From NCBI GenBank assembly GCA_019915015.1, contig JAHBBC010000015.1:248001-312000 (forward strand): 64,000 bases of DNA, written 5' to 3'. The position numbers and the translations under genes were made by a program. The notes under the pieces were generated by a model. The model was not told the DNA's origin. It did no database searches and saw only the letters and a program-made list of their open reading frames with translations. This document shows positions 35,425 to 48,403 of the stretch, piece after piece. Numbering within the stretch: the stretch's first letter is position 1; every line of letters begins with the position of its first letter. This DNA is from Auriscalpium vulgare. Taxonomy: Eukaryota > Basidiomycota > Agaricomycetes > Russulales > Auriscalpiaceae.

Positions 35425-38400
35425 TCAACGAAATGCAGGAGCCGCTCGCATGACGCGCAATCTAGATGGAGAGTCGAAAATGAAATCATCTGAGTCCGAG
35501 CTAGAGTCTGAATCCGTGTCTGACTCGTCTTGAGTGAAGGGAGCCATCCCGTCCACTCGGAAGACATCCACAAAGGGTGTTTGCGGAATATCGGAGCCCG
35601 GCACGGTCGACTTCGCAAGGATAGCAGCCACGCGGTCCGCCAGCTGCTGGCTGGGCGCTGACGCGATGGGCGGCACTTTTGGCGACGGGACGGTGTCCTG
35701 GAAGAAGCTACTGAGCTCATGCAGATTCTGCACGAGGTCTCCAAGGTCGTCCTCGAGCGGATCAGGTGAGGCTAGCCGCTCGATGTCTTCGGGGTGGAAG
35801 TCGATTTGCGATGGGCGGGACGGGACTTGGCATGTGTCGAATACTGCGACGACATTCTTGCGACACAGTGCTTGGATGTCTACTGGGCGGGCGACGCACC
35901 AGCCAGACGGCTCTGGGACTCCAAAAATATCGGCAACGGACTCGACATCTTTCACTTGACGCTTCAGGAGCGTACTCATGCGTAGGACTTGACGAGCAGG
36001 AAGACCACCAGAAATTGTCATTGGCTCTTCCAGAACCTCCAAGGCACGTGACGCAAGATCGGTTTCGAGAAGCCGAAGGAGGGGCATCAAGAGCTCGGAT
36101 CCCAATAACTCGACCGGGCTCCGAGTTTCCCGTTGTTGGAATAGAACCTTGAGGATCTGCAGCGCCGACACCCGGAGCCATGCCTCCTGGTTGAGAACGA
36201 GACCAAGCAGTAGCGTGACAACCTCCGTCCAGTCGTCGATTCCATAATGCTCCCTGAGGCTTGACACGGATTGGCGGAGGAAATCGTCTTTTGTTCGGAA
36301 CCGTCCCTTCACGAACGAGGCCATGATACGGCTGATGCTGGAGCGGCCCTCCCGATCTGCAAGATACCCGACGTCCTGAGCGAAGTCCTGGAGTGCTTCG
36401 TCGATGTGGTCATCCGTCATTGCCTTCAAACACCAAGGCAAAGCGATCGTGTACATGTCCCGCACGCGCGCCCGAGTGGAGTCGATCAGCGTGTTGTTCA
36501 CAATCTTCGCGAGCTGCTGGACCATCTCGAATGTCGACGTGAGGGTGACAGATGACCGTAGTCCGACGAGGATAGCGGATTGCAGCGACGTTGTGCCTCG
36601 CCAGTCGAAAGGTCGGCGGGACAAGATGAACTCGACAGTCCCCTCATCGTCGAGGTCTAGACGAGCCAGCACGGATTTCAGCAATCCCAAGACTTGCAAG
36701 AACTCTGCCTCGACTGTAGTTGACAGACACGCGCATGCGCACCAAAACATTTGGGGTAGAAGGGGCTCCGGAAGCACTGGGTAGGTGCTGAGCGACTTTA
36801 TGGTCTGGATGAGCTCCGCACTGAATGTCTGGATATTCTCTTCCGGAGACGCGATCGTGTTCGACAGTCGGCCGATCACCAACGCGAAGTCTGTCGTCGA
36901 AGTCCCAGGCGAGAGCGCGCGGAATAATTGAAGGGACCGGAAAGCGATGGGCCGAATCGAGCAGGCAGTGCCCCACAATAAGGCTAAGGATCCCCATTGC
37001 TCTGTGAGTTTGACCTGAAGTGGTTCCAGGAGGTTCAGCACCCTTGCACAAAGCATGCGCATCTTTGGCTCCGAAGAACTAGCACTCTCGTCGTCTTTCC
37101 ACAAGGTTGTCTGGAGATCTTCCTCCAGCTCCGCGATGGCAGTCTTCAATGATGCACGGCTTGGATACATTACTCTGTCGGGGAGTTCATCGTAACCCGG
37201 CATCCATGCCCGCAGAAGCTGGCAAAGCATCTGCTTAGCATGTTCCCGAACAAATGGTATGCGGTGGTCCATGTGTGTGAAGATGGCGTGAAGGAGGGTA
37301 GGGAGCTGTGCTTGGAATTCCCAGTTGCGTTCGAGTGCGATATCGGAGAGGAAGAGCAATGCGAATTGACCAGCGCCAAGGGAAAGACGCGGCTGCTCCG
37401 AGAAAAGAACGTCTAAATCCGACCAAAGCTCAACGTCCTCTGCCGCTGGAATGCCAAGCTTATGATCGAAATTGGGAAGCATGCGAGCAGGCTCGATGAC
37501 ACTGCACAAGTCTTCGACGATCTTGCGCCCAATGACCGAGTGCGACAAGCAAGCCACGACCTTTGCCGCACAGCGAACGTATGCGACGCCGCCAACCTTC
37601 TGCGACTGTTCAAGAAGGAATCGAACGGTAGCGTGGCCATTTGAGTGATATGGCGCATCCACAAGCCTGGTCCAGAGCACTTGGATCTGCTCAGGATAAT
37701 GTTCCGAATAGCGAAGGGTAAGGGCCATGAGGTGATACAAGGTGGTCCGTCCCTCATGCGACAGGCCAGATCTGTCGTCCGACATCAGATTGATATTCGG
37801 GCTCCAGTATTCCAGACACTGCAGTAGAGTCACCGGAACGGCGGCCACATCAAAGACCTGTGGCAACCACGTTGCAAACTCGGAGAGCACGTCCATGGCA
37901 CCGCCTGGATGCTCCCCGGCAAGTACGTCGGATATGAGGCGATGTGCATGCAGGTATGTGCTTGGGGATGAGCTGCCGATAGCCGCCTCAAACTGTGAGA
38001 TGGACAGCATACCGGAAGACTGCTCGTGGATGGTCTCCAGTATTTGTAATGCGAGGCGGCGGATAGGCAGACGGTCATGGCAGAGATTGAAGAGACCCAG
38101 GCACACAGCCTGCTCGAACCGGAAACCGTGACCTGGGGCATTGCAGATGACGTCCGCAACCACCTCGAAGAATCGAGCATTGCTGGTGTCGAGCTCTTTG
38201 GCCGTCACAAATCCTAGCCGCATAGCTTCATTGACGAGCCCTGCGTCGCGCTCGCTGACGGCCAAAATGGCACGCAATGCTTTCCTAAATCAGAAATGAG
38301 CTCGAAATCACATGGCAGAAACCGCTGACACGCACCTCCCGTAGCCTTGAATTGTCTCATCCATCGATGCTAAGACCGAATGTATGCGCTCAAGGAAGGC

Positions 38401-41400
38401 CTTCGGTTCCAAAGGTCGCAGGTACTCCGGGGAAAGAGGGGTGTCGATGGGCGATCCCGACGACGTATCAGCTGGGAAGTAAGCTTTGGCCTAATAGTCC
38501 ACTTGAGATACATTAGCAGGGTGATGAGCAGGACCCACGCACGCATAAGGAAGCCATTGCGCCGATTGCAGCCTTCGATAAGAGCTTAGTCTCTTTCTGG
38601 AAAAGTGCGACCGCCTCTCCTCGTTCGGACGGACTGCCTACTGCGTTGGTTGCGGCAACTTGCATGAAGACGAGACGCTGTTTGACAGTCTCCGACTGTC
38701 GGCCCACTTGACACCACTCTTCGCAAAGCCGGAACAACGATATATGCATATTGGGAGGAATGAACCGATCGGTGTCAGCCAACGTGGTTAGACCGTCGAA
38801 CAAACGCTCAACCGTCCCACAGAAATATCGCCGGAGCTTCTGTAACTTGAAATGGTCGCGTGATTCGGCCGTGGTGAGGAATGCTTGTGTGTGGCGTACA
38901 AAGCGCAGGACCGGGGACAATGCGGCTTGACGTGTCGCGGAGCGCTGGTCTTGCAGATACCGCGCTGTCAGAAAGTAGATTCGGGCGACCGCGGTTATGA
39001 ACCGTTCTTGTCGACGAACTCGCTCCGGAAGTTGAGACTGTCCGGCCTTCGGCCTTTGGTCGTCGAACAGATGTCGGTGTAGGACAAGGCCCAGATCTTC
39101 CAATAGCTGTGAGTAACCTCTCGGCGGAAGAGAGCTTATGCAAAATACAGCAGCATCTCGGTAGAGGGACTGCTCTGAGCTGAGGAAGGCGGTCAAGGAT
39201 CGCACGAGCCCGCGATTCGTTGTAAACATCCGTTCCCGGTCGAAATTGACTTCGGAGGGGGCCCGCGTATGATCCCTCTGGACCAGGGGCGCCCGAGTAT
39301 CAACAACGGAGGCAATGGCGCACAGAACCTTCATCCACATGTACCACTGTCCGGGCAGAATCCGGTTGTCAGGTAATGGTCGGGGCCCCTCCTTGTCCAC
39401 GGAGCCCGGGGCACGAGGTGGTGGGATCGTAGGCATCTTCGCACTGAGGCCCGCCAGGGCGGTCATAGTAGAATGGAACCTCGAACTGGCAGCGACGAGG
39501 GAATCGCGGAGGATCGCAACCGCAACAGGAGCATGAGGTATCCCATCACCGGTCATTAGGGCCATGACACCGGGATATATCCAATGCCAGATAGAGCGAT
39601 CCCGACTATCGTCGCTGTCAGCGATGCGCAGCATTGTATCGTCCTTGATAGATGATTTCCACTGCTGTATTCGGTCCATGTTGCCAGGCTCAAGGACATG
39701 GCCAAGACCCTCACATAGCGACTCGTAGAGCGCTTTGTCCTGGAACGCGTCCACGATTCGGGGATCGATGTGCGCCTCCGGTGACGCGTGACTAGGCCAA
39801 GTGTGGCTGGACGCGAGCGAGAACATGCGGAGTAGTCGCACACCCGTCGTGTATATCGGACGCGATGGATGGCAAAGCAGGAACAGCGCGCCAGCCTCCA
39901 TTTCGTTGAGGCGAGCTGTCAAGGTCACGAGGTCCTCCTCCGATACAGCGTCTGGCTTCCGCTCGATGTAACCATGCAACCAGCCGTCGAGAAGGCTGAC
40001 CCATAGGTTGAGGAGTCGGGGACTTTCGATGACCAGCCTGGTACTAGACCCCTCTTGTGCGATATACGCCGGGCTGAAGAGGAACTCTGCGTACTTCTTG
40101 AGGACAGTAGAGGCGTGCTGTGGCTGCAGCATGAACCGTCGCAGCGCAGCAACAGACGCCTCGCCGATCAGAGGCTCGATGTGAATAACACCGCGGAGCA
40201 GCATTTCGACAGCCTCTTCGACGGAAAAATGAGAGGGCAGGAATCGGGGCCACGAATGGAAGCAGGTCTGCAAGAAGCTGATCTGAGGAACGAGATTGTT
40301 CGGATACGCAAAAGTCCCGTCCGGATGGCGTCGAATAACATAGCTGTGTGTTTCCTCGTACGCAGGATTGAGGCGCGACACCAACCACTGATCGTCAAAG
40401 ACAGACATGTGTCCCACTGCGCTGGCGGAGGCGATGGCGACGAAGCCCACAACCGCGCTGCATCGGTCGTAAAATTCCTGCATACCCGGCTTGGTCAGGA
40501 GAGCTGGGGGCATGAAGTCCGATGAGGATGGGTAATCTTGCCAGGATGGCGCTCCAGAGAAATCGCTGCTGGACGGCCACACCGGGACAGTCTCGTCTCG
40601 CTCCATGAGATGGAACGTGAGCAGTATCGCGCGAACGGCAATAGCATATCTTTCTGGAGAGAGGACGCCCATGATGTTCGACGACTGCGCCTTGATGAAC
40701 TGTTCTTGCATAAGCCCTAACGCGAACTCGCTGCCGAAGTCGAAGTGACGTGCGAAAACAAAATGGAGGATGTAAATGAAGGGCTCCAAGTGGTCTTCCG
40801 GAGGGAATATGGCTAGCCGATTAGATGGGAAGAAGTGTTTGAGCATGGACTCCATTTTCGCAGTGGAGTTTGAGGTGGATTCCCGACAGCGGAACATATA
40901 GGTCCAAGTCAGGCGCATCATTCCGTTCATAACTGGAATTCGGAAAGCCTTCTCCTGCGACCACGGGAACATAAGCACGGAAGCCATGAGATCACGACAG
41001 AGCTTACCTTGAGCTTGTTGAGGCCAGCCTCAAAACATCCGTTCCAGTTCTTCAGGAAGTAGTCGTTTGGTGCCACACAGAGACTAACAACCACCAGCGA
41101 GTAAGCAACTTGCCAGTACCGAGGCTTTGCAGCCAAGTCGCGGGCTTTGGGGAATATCATTTCCATTGCTTTAGCCCATTGGGGTTGGTTCACCTCCGCT
41201 TGTGCCGTCTGAGCAGATGCGTGAGCAACCAGTGGAGGCTAAAGTTTGGAGAGCCTACCTTGGCGACCGGGTGAATTAGATGGACCAACGTTTCCGCGAA
41301 TGCCATCTTGAAGCGGAAGCCATGGGCATTCACAAATGCTTGTGCCAACGGTTCCATGAACTCTCCGCCTTCTTCGAAGGCATCGGGCGGCCAGACCTGC

Positions 41401-43085
41401 GAATAACACGATGATAAGCCTCATGTTGCCTGCGTCCTAAAAGCTGTACGGACCTTGATCTGGATGTGCTTCAGCCCTCGAACCAGGTTCTCGTACCTCA
41501 GATCCACGTCCTTTGCAACCTGATTTGCAGCTACAGGACCTAGTTCGGCCAAGAAACGATCCGTCACGCTCATGAATCTATTATATACCTCAGTCTCCGG
41601 CGGACTCATTTCTTCAACCCAAGGCTACGCACCGAGTATTGGCCAAATGACCGAGGAGTGTGGCATACAGCTCGGCGTTTGTCCGATGGTTCGCGCTCTG
41701 AGAAAGAAGTTTCAAGTCCGGCTTGCGGAACTGGTCAAAGGTCGTCTCCTCAAGACTATACCCCATTGCCTCCCCGAGTGCATCTTTTGACAGCGATTGC
41801 ATGACAACTATCAGCGCTCTGCACATGATGTAGATCGCCGCCAGCGATTTGCGCTCGTTCAGAATGAGAGGCGCATCGTATGTCCGTGCGCCTCTAGCTG
41901 TGGCCGGAGACTGTGCGAGGTGCATGCGCATGACGTCCAGGGAAACAGGTTCGTTCTGGGTACGTCGCCACCGTCTGATGCTGTCCACCACGGGCTTGGC
42001 GTTTCGCTGTCCTATTCGCCCCAGGGTCTGTAGGATGTCGTCAAACTTTGGGTCAATCCCTGGCCCCATGTGATCTGCGAGTGGGGGTTCGTGTTCCTGC
42101 CACAGTGGTCAACGGGCTGAAACCATGCAGTGCTCAACGGACAAGCGTACCAGTGGCTCTCTCAAAAACGTGTCGATCATCTGTTCGGCAGTGCTGGCGA
42201 AACGCATGAACACAGCGTGCAGCGCGTACTCCGCAGGCGTCCGTGGATCGGGCTCGACCTTGTCCTCTTCCACATCCGCTAGAGTCGGGCTCTCTCCCTG
42301 TGGGATGGAAAACACGTTCGGCATCGGCGGCACTGGCGGTGGAGACGTCATAGCGCCATGCTGCCCAAACGCAATCCCATAATCGCTGCCTCCATCCGAG
42401 TTATGAAAAAGGGAGCCATTGTGGGAGTGCTGCGAGCGCCCAGGCGCGTGGCCCTTCAACCGCGCCGGCGTGCTACGTCCAAAACCCGACCCGTTCGAGC
42501 TGGGCGTTGGCGGACGTGGGTGCGGAGGGCTAGGGTTGTCCGAGCCCTTCCTCGGCGGCGGTGGGAAATGCGCGAGTGACGATGTCGAGCGGTTGAAAGG
42601 GTTCTTCAGCACGGGGTAGCTGTGGTCGAGCGGGGGAAGCGGCGGCGGCTCGCTCGCCTTGCTGCCGCTCTTGAACGCGTTTCGAATGGACGCAAACGAC
42701 GGCTTCTTCGAGAACGGGGAGCTGCTCGTCGTCGCGATGGACGAATGCGAGGAGTGCACGAAGGGTGACGAGGCTTTGCGGGGCAGTGCACGCGTCGAGT
42801 GCGTTGAGTCGTCCGACGTGACAGAGTCGCCGCGCGAATGAAAGTAGCTCCTCTCTGGTGCGCGGTCCTGGAAGGACGGTGTGAGGGCTGTCGGAGACTC
42901 CTGACCCGTGCCCAGCCCGCCGAAGCCGAAGCCGTGGGCAGTACCTGGAGTCCGGCCAAAAGGTACTGGCGTAGAGTGATAGTCATCGTCTTCGAAGTCT
43001 ATGAGGAGGTCAGCAGCGTTCTACATATACAAAGTGCACTTTACGCGCCTGGGATCGTAATTTGAATGCCCTCCGAAACGCTCAT
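35425..43085 (-). CDS. Furry/Tao3/Mor2 (PAG1) cell morphogenesis protein
   Basis: Very large HEAT-like repeat scaffold of the RAM/MOR network, which binds NDR kinase-Mob complexes and controls polarised growth and cell separation at sites of growth. The ATG at 43085 gives MSVSEGIQITIP, joined to DFEDDDYHSTPVPFGR. A disordered Ser/Pro-rich leader follows (PPPPRKGSDNPSPPHPRPP). The cell-morphogenesis N-terminal domain comes next (AEYALHAVFMRFASTAEQMI, GIDPKFDDILQTLGRIGQ, TEVYNRFMSVTDRFLAELG, QPQWAKAMEMIFPKARDLA, FPWSQEKAFRIPVMNGMMRL). The central domain lies in an 824-codon exon (38513-40987) and the C-terminal domain in a 950-codon exon (35425-38277). The end is LRVMRAAPAFR at TGA (35425-35427). 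Roughly 2,300 residues, the usual size for fungal members, with no frame break in the long exons. The first intron appears to be of the rare GC-AG type (42999-43048). Confidence 0.9.
42999..43048 (-). other. Probable GC-AG intron (intron 1 of the Furry homolog)
   Basis: On the minus strand, exon 1 ends ATCCCAG and the next bases are GCGCGT. Ending the intron at CTCATAG joins ITIP to DFEDDD in frame. The alternative GT donor two bases later (GTAAAG) leaves the frame broken at every nearby acceptor. Length 50 nt, typical for this genome. Confidence 0.6.
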
Positions 43086-43784
43086 GACGCCTTAACAACC
43101 TAACGACAGGACTATCCACGAGCAGGATCGATCGTTGATGTGGCCAGAACGCCCACGCAAGTTCTCCTCCAGGGACACAATGAGAGGAAGGAAGTAAAGA
43201 TGAAAGGAGGACCGAGCGCAGTGACGGTGAGGGAAGCTTGTGGTAGGGAGGATATGAACAAGCACACCCAAATCACAAGTCAAGTGATCACGTGGTGTTT
43301 TAGGTCGCCTCGAGGCTCACCGCAATATTGCAGAGTCCCTGGTGGGCCAAGGGCATGTCGATTCCTCTACGGGACACAGTCCCCAACGACTCTTTATTTT
43401 GGTCAACCTCAACAGTAGGCGATAATACGTATACAGACCATGACAGACGATCAACGCTACAAGAAACAAGGGCGGCCGCCCCCGGCCGACGACGCCGCCC
43501 GAACGGTGAAAACAGCAACGTGCAGAGCAATACGATAGCAGGAGGACATAACAGGACGTGTGCACCAGCAGTGGGTCGTGAAAGCGTGAACATAAAACGC
43601 AGCGCGCGTGAATAGTATTCTATCAGAAGGGATGCCATACCGAAACCGACGAAACCGCGAGACGAAGGAAAGGTGAAATTGGACTTTGTGCAGGAGGCTA
43701 TGCATGATTGGGGCCGATTCCATTGATGCCGGCAGAATGAGAGGAGGATAGAAAGAAAGATTGAAGAGTCCACGGTCGGGAATG
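43086..43784. other. Intergenic region between the RING/RRM gene and the Furry homolog
   Basis: Holds the 3' end of the RING/RRM gene and the promoter of the Furry homolog. Medium open frames on the minus strand (43300-43788) show no recognisable domain. Confidence 0.4.
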
Positions 43785-46661
43785 TCACATGCCGGACATG
43801 CCGGACAGCCTCTGCGCCAGCGCCTCGATGAGCTGCGGCTCGACGCCAAACTCCTGCGCGAGACCTCCGAAGGGGCTGTGGTGACGCTGGTGATGGGGGC
43901 GCATCCCGCCCGACCCGCGCACCGACGCGGAGTCCGGCGTGTGCGGGTCACCGCGCGAGCTCAGCCCTGTCGCGGACGAGGCCGGGCTGTGCGGCAGGAC
44001 GGTCTGGGACGTGTCTACCAGATTCGCGATGGTCTGGCGCTGTTCGCCAGTGAAGGCTAGATGAAGCGAGAGTCAGCATAGGTCTGTGATGGACGAGTTG
44101 CGCCAGTACCATCACAATTGAAAGCTGCTTCGAGGATCTGGCTGAGGATATCCGGGTCGTTGCCGACAGCTGTAGTGTGCATCCTGTCACCACCGGACGC
44201 AAGGATCCGGATTGCGGCTGCATCAAGAAAACGAGATGAGCATGGAAGTTACATGAGCGTAATGCGGCGTTCACTTACTCAACGTGATATCTGTGCATTT
44301 ATGAGATCGGATCCTTTAGCAAAGATCCACAGACCAGAAAATTAAGCGAACATACCAAACAGCATATCCCTGGACGCGCCAGACCAGAACAAGCGGCTAT
44401 CGGCGTCGGAGGGGAACTTGGAAAGTACACCGATGAGCGAGTGGTACGGGAGCGACGGGACCTTGAGAAAGTGCGACTAGAAAGGGTCCGATGTCAGCGC
44501 GCCAGTTCCATATATCAATGACACGAGCATGCTCACGTCGGGCGATCGGATGAGGTGGAGAAGGGACTTGAGCTCGGACTCAGTGAGGAGACCATGCTCC
44601 ATCGCCGCGATGACATGCTCGTTGCTCAGCCCAGCGATAGACGGACGACTGCCATCAAACGAGCCCTGCCAGGACGGGAAGAGCGCCTTCATGAGCTCCT
44701 CCTGCCCGCTCCGGGTGACCGTCACACCGCGGGCGCGCTTGCCCTTCCCAAGCACAGAGTTTTGCGCGGTCCGTAAAGCCGCTCGCGCAGCGTCCTCGTC
44801 CGCCATCTCCACGTACGCGTGGGAGAGAGTTTTGCCCTTGCGGTCCAACAGAACATGGACGCGCGGGTGGGGTGCTTCAGCCACGCAGCGATTGCGGGCG
44901 GTGTGATATCCTGAAGTGACAGGCCCGTTCGTCAGATCACAAGTTCCATGCTTCTGTTCGTCATACATCGGGAATGTGAACGTACCCAAGGGACATTGTC
45001 GATGCGCAGCACCGGGAACTCGCCGGGCCTCTGAAGCACTTGGCGGCGGCTTGCTCCATTCGGCGTTGACGCGCGCTGCACGTCGAAGAAGTTAAAGGGG
45101 TTCATGAGACCGTCGATGTCGTTGCTGCCGAAGGAAGGAGTGCGCGGCTGCCCACGATGTGCGCTGGGAGAGCCGCTTTTGGGGCCACTGCTCCGCAGTT
45201 GGAAATTTGCCACCCCTTTCTTGCAGACCGCGCACTCCATGTCCTTCTCCCCGACGATGTTCAGGGCGCTCGTCAGGCACGCAGAGCAAAGAACATGGGA
45301 GCACGGCTCCAACTCGGCAAGAGAAGAGGAAGCGTTGCCACAGACCGAGCAGCTGGATTCGTCGCGAGGCGGGGGGGTCTCGTTGCGCTCGAGAAGGTGG
45401 TAAAGGGAGGACTGAGGGAAGGCTTCGGAGATCGTCGGCAGAGGCGCATCAAAAGGATCGTTCAACGACAAAGGAAGGGACAGCGAGTGACTAGGTGTGA
45501 AGGAATCCGGATACGGGGCGTAAGCGTCCTCGTGGATATCAAACAGATCCGTCTGTAAACCAATCTGAGTGACGTGACATCAAAAACGCACAATCAACTC
45601 ACTTGACCAAACGCAGGGCGGCGGCGAGGATACGCAGGATCAGTGAAGGATCCTTTGAGTTTAAGAAGATTTATGTTGGAGGCGCGCGGGGGTGGGGTGT
45701 TGAGGGTAGCCAAGGTACGCCGAGCAGGCGTCTGGGGTTGCGCATCGTGACGAACCTGAGGAGACGACGGAGACGCCGCTTGATGGACCAATGTCTGAGC
45801 ACGCGATCTTCGCTGGGTAAGGATGGCAGGAGCGCTGAGGACTATTGAATGTGGGTGAGTATATGCGCATACAGTGACCTCGCTTATGCGGCGAAACTCA
45901 CTGGCTGTGACAGATGTTACGAGGCCACGAGGAGCCAGCACGATCAGCGGGAGAGAAATTTTGATGAGGCGTGAGACTTACAATCTTTGTAAAGCAGCTG
46001 GAAACAGGGTCAAGATGTCAGCACAAAGACGAGGAGATGATATATGGGGGGGCACTCACATGTCGTAGCGAGCGTGCAATGAGGAACGACAAGCAAAGTC
46101 AGCATTCGGACTATCAGGTTCTGAAAGAAAACGCATATATGCACCTGGAAACGCAGGGTTAAGATTGTGCGTTGTGACAGCGAGCGCCACCGACGACGCA
46201 CCTTCATCCCCGAAATAAGCCTCACGGCCAGCGCCCACCCTTATGCCGTTCTCATTCGCACGGGAGCGCCAGTCTTCCAGGGTATCCGCACGAGACTGAC
46301 TGTTGGACCCAAACGCATTTTCGTAGTTCGCGATGTTGAGCTTGGGCGATGATGACGCCAGGCCGTTGCGCTTAGCGCTGGCAACCGAGCTTGGGGTGGT
46401 AAGCGCCGACGCACTCGAGTTGCCCCATGACGAGCGGAGGCTGAGCGGGGTATACGGTGTCGAAAGGGTGCTTGCGGGGGTAATGGGGGACTGGAAGTAG
46501 TTTTGGAGTTGGGTGTGGTGTCGCTGGGCCCTGGGGATGCGCTGGGGGGTGACTGGCGGGGGGCCGTCGTTGGGCTGTTGAGGGCGGGTGGTGTATGCGG
46601 GAGTGGAGGGGGCGGAGGCGGCGGCGAAGAAGGGCATGTTGCTGCTGCGGGGTGCGGACAT
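43785..46661 (-). CDS. RING finger plus RRM protein, unknown function
   Basis: Unusual pairing of a possible E3 ubiquitin ligase domain with an RNA-binding domain. The ATG at 46661 gives MSAPRSSNMPFFAAASAPS and a long Pro/Ser/Thr/Gln-rich disordered N-terminus (HHTQLQNYFQSPITPASTLS). After several introns comes DLFDIHEDAYAPYPDSF, then a C3HC4-type RING (CSVC, about 45360, to CAVCKKGV, about 45200; central Cys-Ser-His and CSAC). A linker with NPFNFFDVQRAS leads to an RRM-like fold: PVLRIDNVPW (RNP2-like), VHVLLDRKGKTLSHAYVEM (RNP1-like), ARAALRTAQ and RARGVTVTRS. A helical region follows (LSNEHVIAAMEHGLLTESEL), then FCxxDAFTGEQRQTIANLVD-type helices. The end is LIEALAQRLSGMSGM at TGA (43785-43787). 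CNOT4/Not4 also combines RING and RRM but has a different layout. Function not known; localisation probably cytoplasmic or nuclear. Confidence 0.78.
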
Positions 46662-48038
46662 GGTGGAGGGAGGAGACAAAGGTTGAAGGCGAAGGAGGCG
46701 GAGTCGGTTGTGGCCGTCGGGAAAGGAAACAAGTTGGTCGGGCGTGCGAATTGCTTCTTAAAAGGAACGCGTCGAGACGCGATCACGTGGCGCTCAGGGC
46801 GCCACGTGGGCCGGCCACTCCTGATCGGGACGGCTCAGAGTCCCCATGCTCGCTCCCGACCGTAGAACTGGGCACCGGTTCCCCACTTGCGAGAACAATA
46901 GCCTCGGGCTCATGCATCATAGCCCCCCGATATTAGGTGCCTCTGTCCTGGAACAATGGCATCGGTCCTTATCCTGATGGCCGCGTAATTGGGATCGCCT
47001 CGAGGCAGGTCTTCCGACTGATGAAGGCCCTGGTCGCAGAGATTTCGGCCCTTATGGGCGCACAACCAGGTGAGCGTGGTCCTGGGCGCGACGCTTATAA
47101 GCCTCGTGTTGGTCAGATACAAGGTCCCCTGACAACAACCAGTGGCGCGCAGGCTGCCAGCGGTGACGCTGCGTCACCGTCGTTCATCGCAGCACAGCCG
47201 CCAAATGCGCATCGCGACGATCGGTACGCCCCCCTGATTATGTTTACCCTACTTATCGTATAATGTAGCTCGAACTGGCACGCAATTTCGTGCTTACTTG
47301 TTCGGCAAAGCGTCCTTGTGCCACCTAAGGGTTGCCCGCTTCTCGAAGGAATGCCCGGGGCACCCACCGTAGCTTATCGACTTGCGAAGAACAATAGCAC
47401 CGCGTACTCCCTATCTGCCATGAGTCCACGCAGCAGCGCCCATACTCCAGCCCGGTATGACTCCGGACCCATCGTCTAGATCTCGCGAGGTGATTAATGA
47501 TCCGAGCCCGCCTTCGTACGCTAATACATGTATGACGTTTGTTCCGCCACTACAGCAGCAGCAGCATTCTGAATTGACGTGCCTTCCTACGCCGAGCTAG
47601 TCGGCCCGACATCGTCCAGCTAGCCTTGAGGCGGATCTCCGAGGTGAGCGACAGCGCCGCCGCGCGCAGCCTCCCCAAATCCGCTCAAACTGGGCGTCAA
47701 GCTGACGAATAAGTCAGAAACAGAAGGCAATAGACCCACACCTTGCCTGTCATTATTCTTCAGCGGCCTGCTTACATTCCGCCGCGATCATGCGTACCAT
47801 TAATTCAGCACCGACCCACAGCGAGTCCTTTGGCAGTTGCACCACCTATGTAGGTACATGTCGATGCCGTGAAGTCTGATGCTCTCCGCGCAAAAATTCT
47901 CCTCATACATTTTCCCCTTTTAGGAGCCCAGCACACCGGTACTAGTATCGCTCCTTCGCGCACCCGCATGGCACATGCTGTACCCATCACCGTTAGCCTC
48001 GCCCGGCGCTCACCCCGTGGCGCGTACAATACAATTAG
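46662..48038. other. Intergenic region between the RING/RRM gene and the transposon
   Basis: Contains the promoter of the RING/RRM gene, including an E-box palindrome (see separate entry). The rest (46810-48038) holds only short frames with no motif. Confidence 0.45.
46784..46808. promoter_or_regulatory. Inverted pair of CACGTG E-boxes upstream of the RING/RRM gene
   Basis: CACGTGGCGC at 46784-46793 is followed, after five bases, by its exact reverse complement GCGCCACGTG at 46799-46808. It sits about 125 bases upstream of the RING/RRM ATG. CACGTG is the core bound by fungal bHLH factors (Cbf1/Pho4-type), so a bHLH dimer-pair site is plausible. Confidence 0.5.
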
Positions 48039-48044
48039 TTTCCT
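48039..48044. repeat. Left target-site duplication of the DUF6589/Ulp1 transposon
   Basis: TTTCCT immediately left of the left terminal inverted repeat; the same six bases follow the right repeat at 54908-54913. Confidence 0.75.
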
Positions 48045-48077
48045 CAGGACCCCCGTAACTCACGCCAGGGGTATGAT
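48045..48077 (+). repeat. Left terminal inverted repeat
   Basis: 33 bases beginning CAGGACCCCCGTAACTCACG and ending GGGGTATGAT. Matches the reverse complement of 54875-54907 at 32 of 33 positions (one C/T difference at base 19). Confidence 0.9.
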
Positions 48078-48085
48078 TTTCGCAC

Positions 48086-48221
48086 GGTAGCTAGACGGCG
48101 CTTTGCGCCGGAAGCTCTGAGGGGTCTGAGGTAGCTGGGGGCTAGAATTTGGGGCAAAAGTATGATCCTGATGGTGGTAGTTAGGGGCGCGGTGAACCGA
48201 TGTCTGATCACAGAGGTAGTT
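48086..48221 (+). repeat. Left subterminal GGTAG(C/T)T motif cluster
   Basis: GGTAGCT at 48086-48092 and 48130-48136, GGTAGTT at 48176-48182 and 48215-48221. Three further copies occur near the right end in the same orientation. Candidate transposase-binding sites. Confidence 0.6.
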
Positions 48222-48403
48222 GGACTAAGTACTGGCGGCAGAAGATTTTGACCCCATAATTACCGGTATAATTCGTACAAGTTGAGACATTAGGTAGAAA
48301 TTTACGTGGCCTGCTGCGTACGACATTCTACGACAACGCCTCGGACCGAACCTGCTTCTTCTGTGCAGCGCATCACCCTCGCAGCCATCCCGGCATCGTG
48401 CCA

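Noticed and set aside
42109..43065. Start of the Furry homolog at a downstream GTG or in another frame
   Set aside because: The ATG at 43085 with a GC-AG intron gives a continuous, family-like N-terminus, whereas the exon itself lacks an early ATG.
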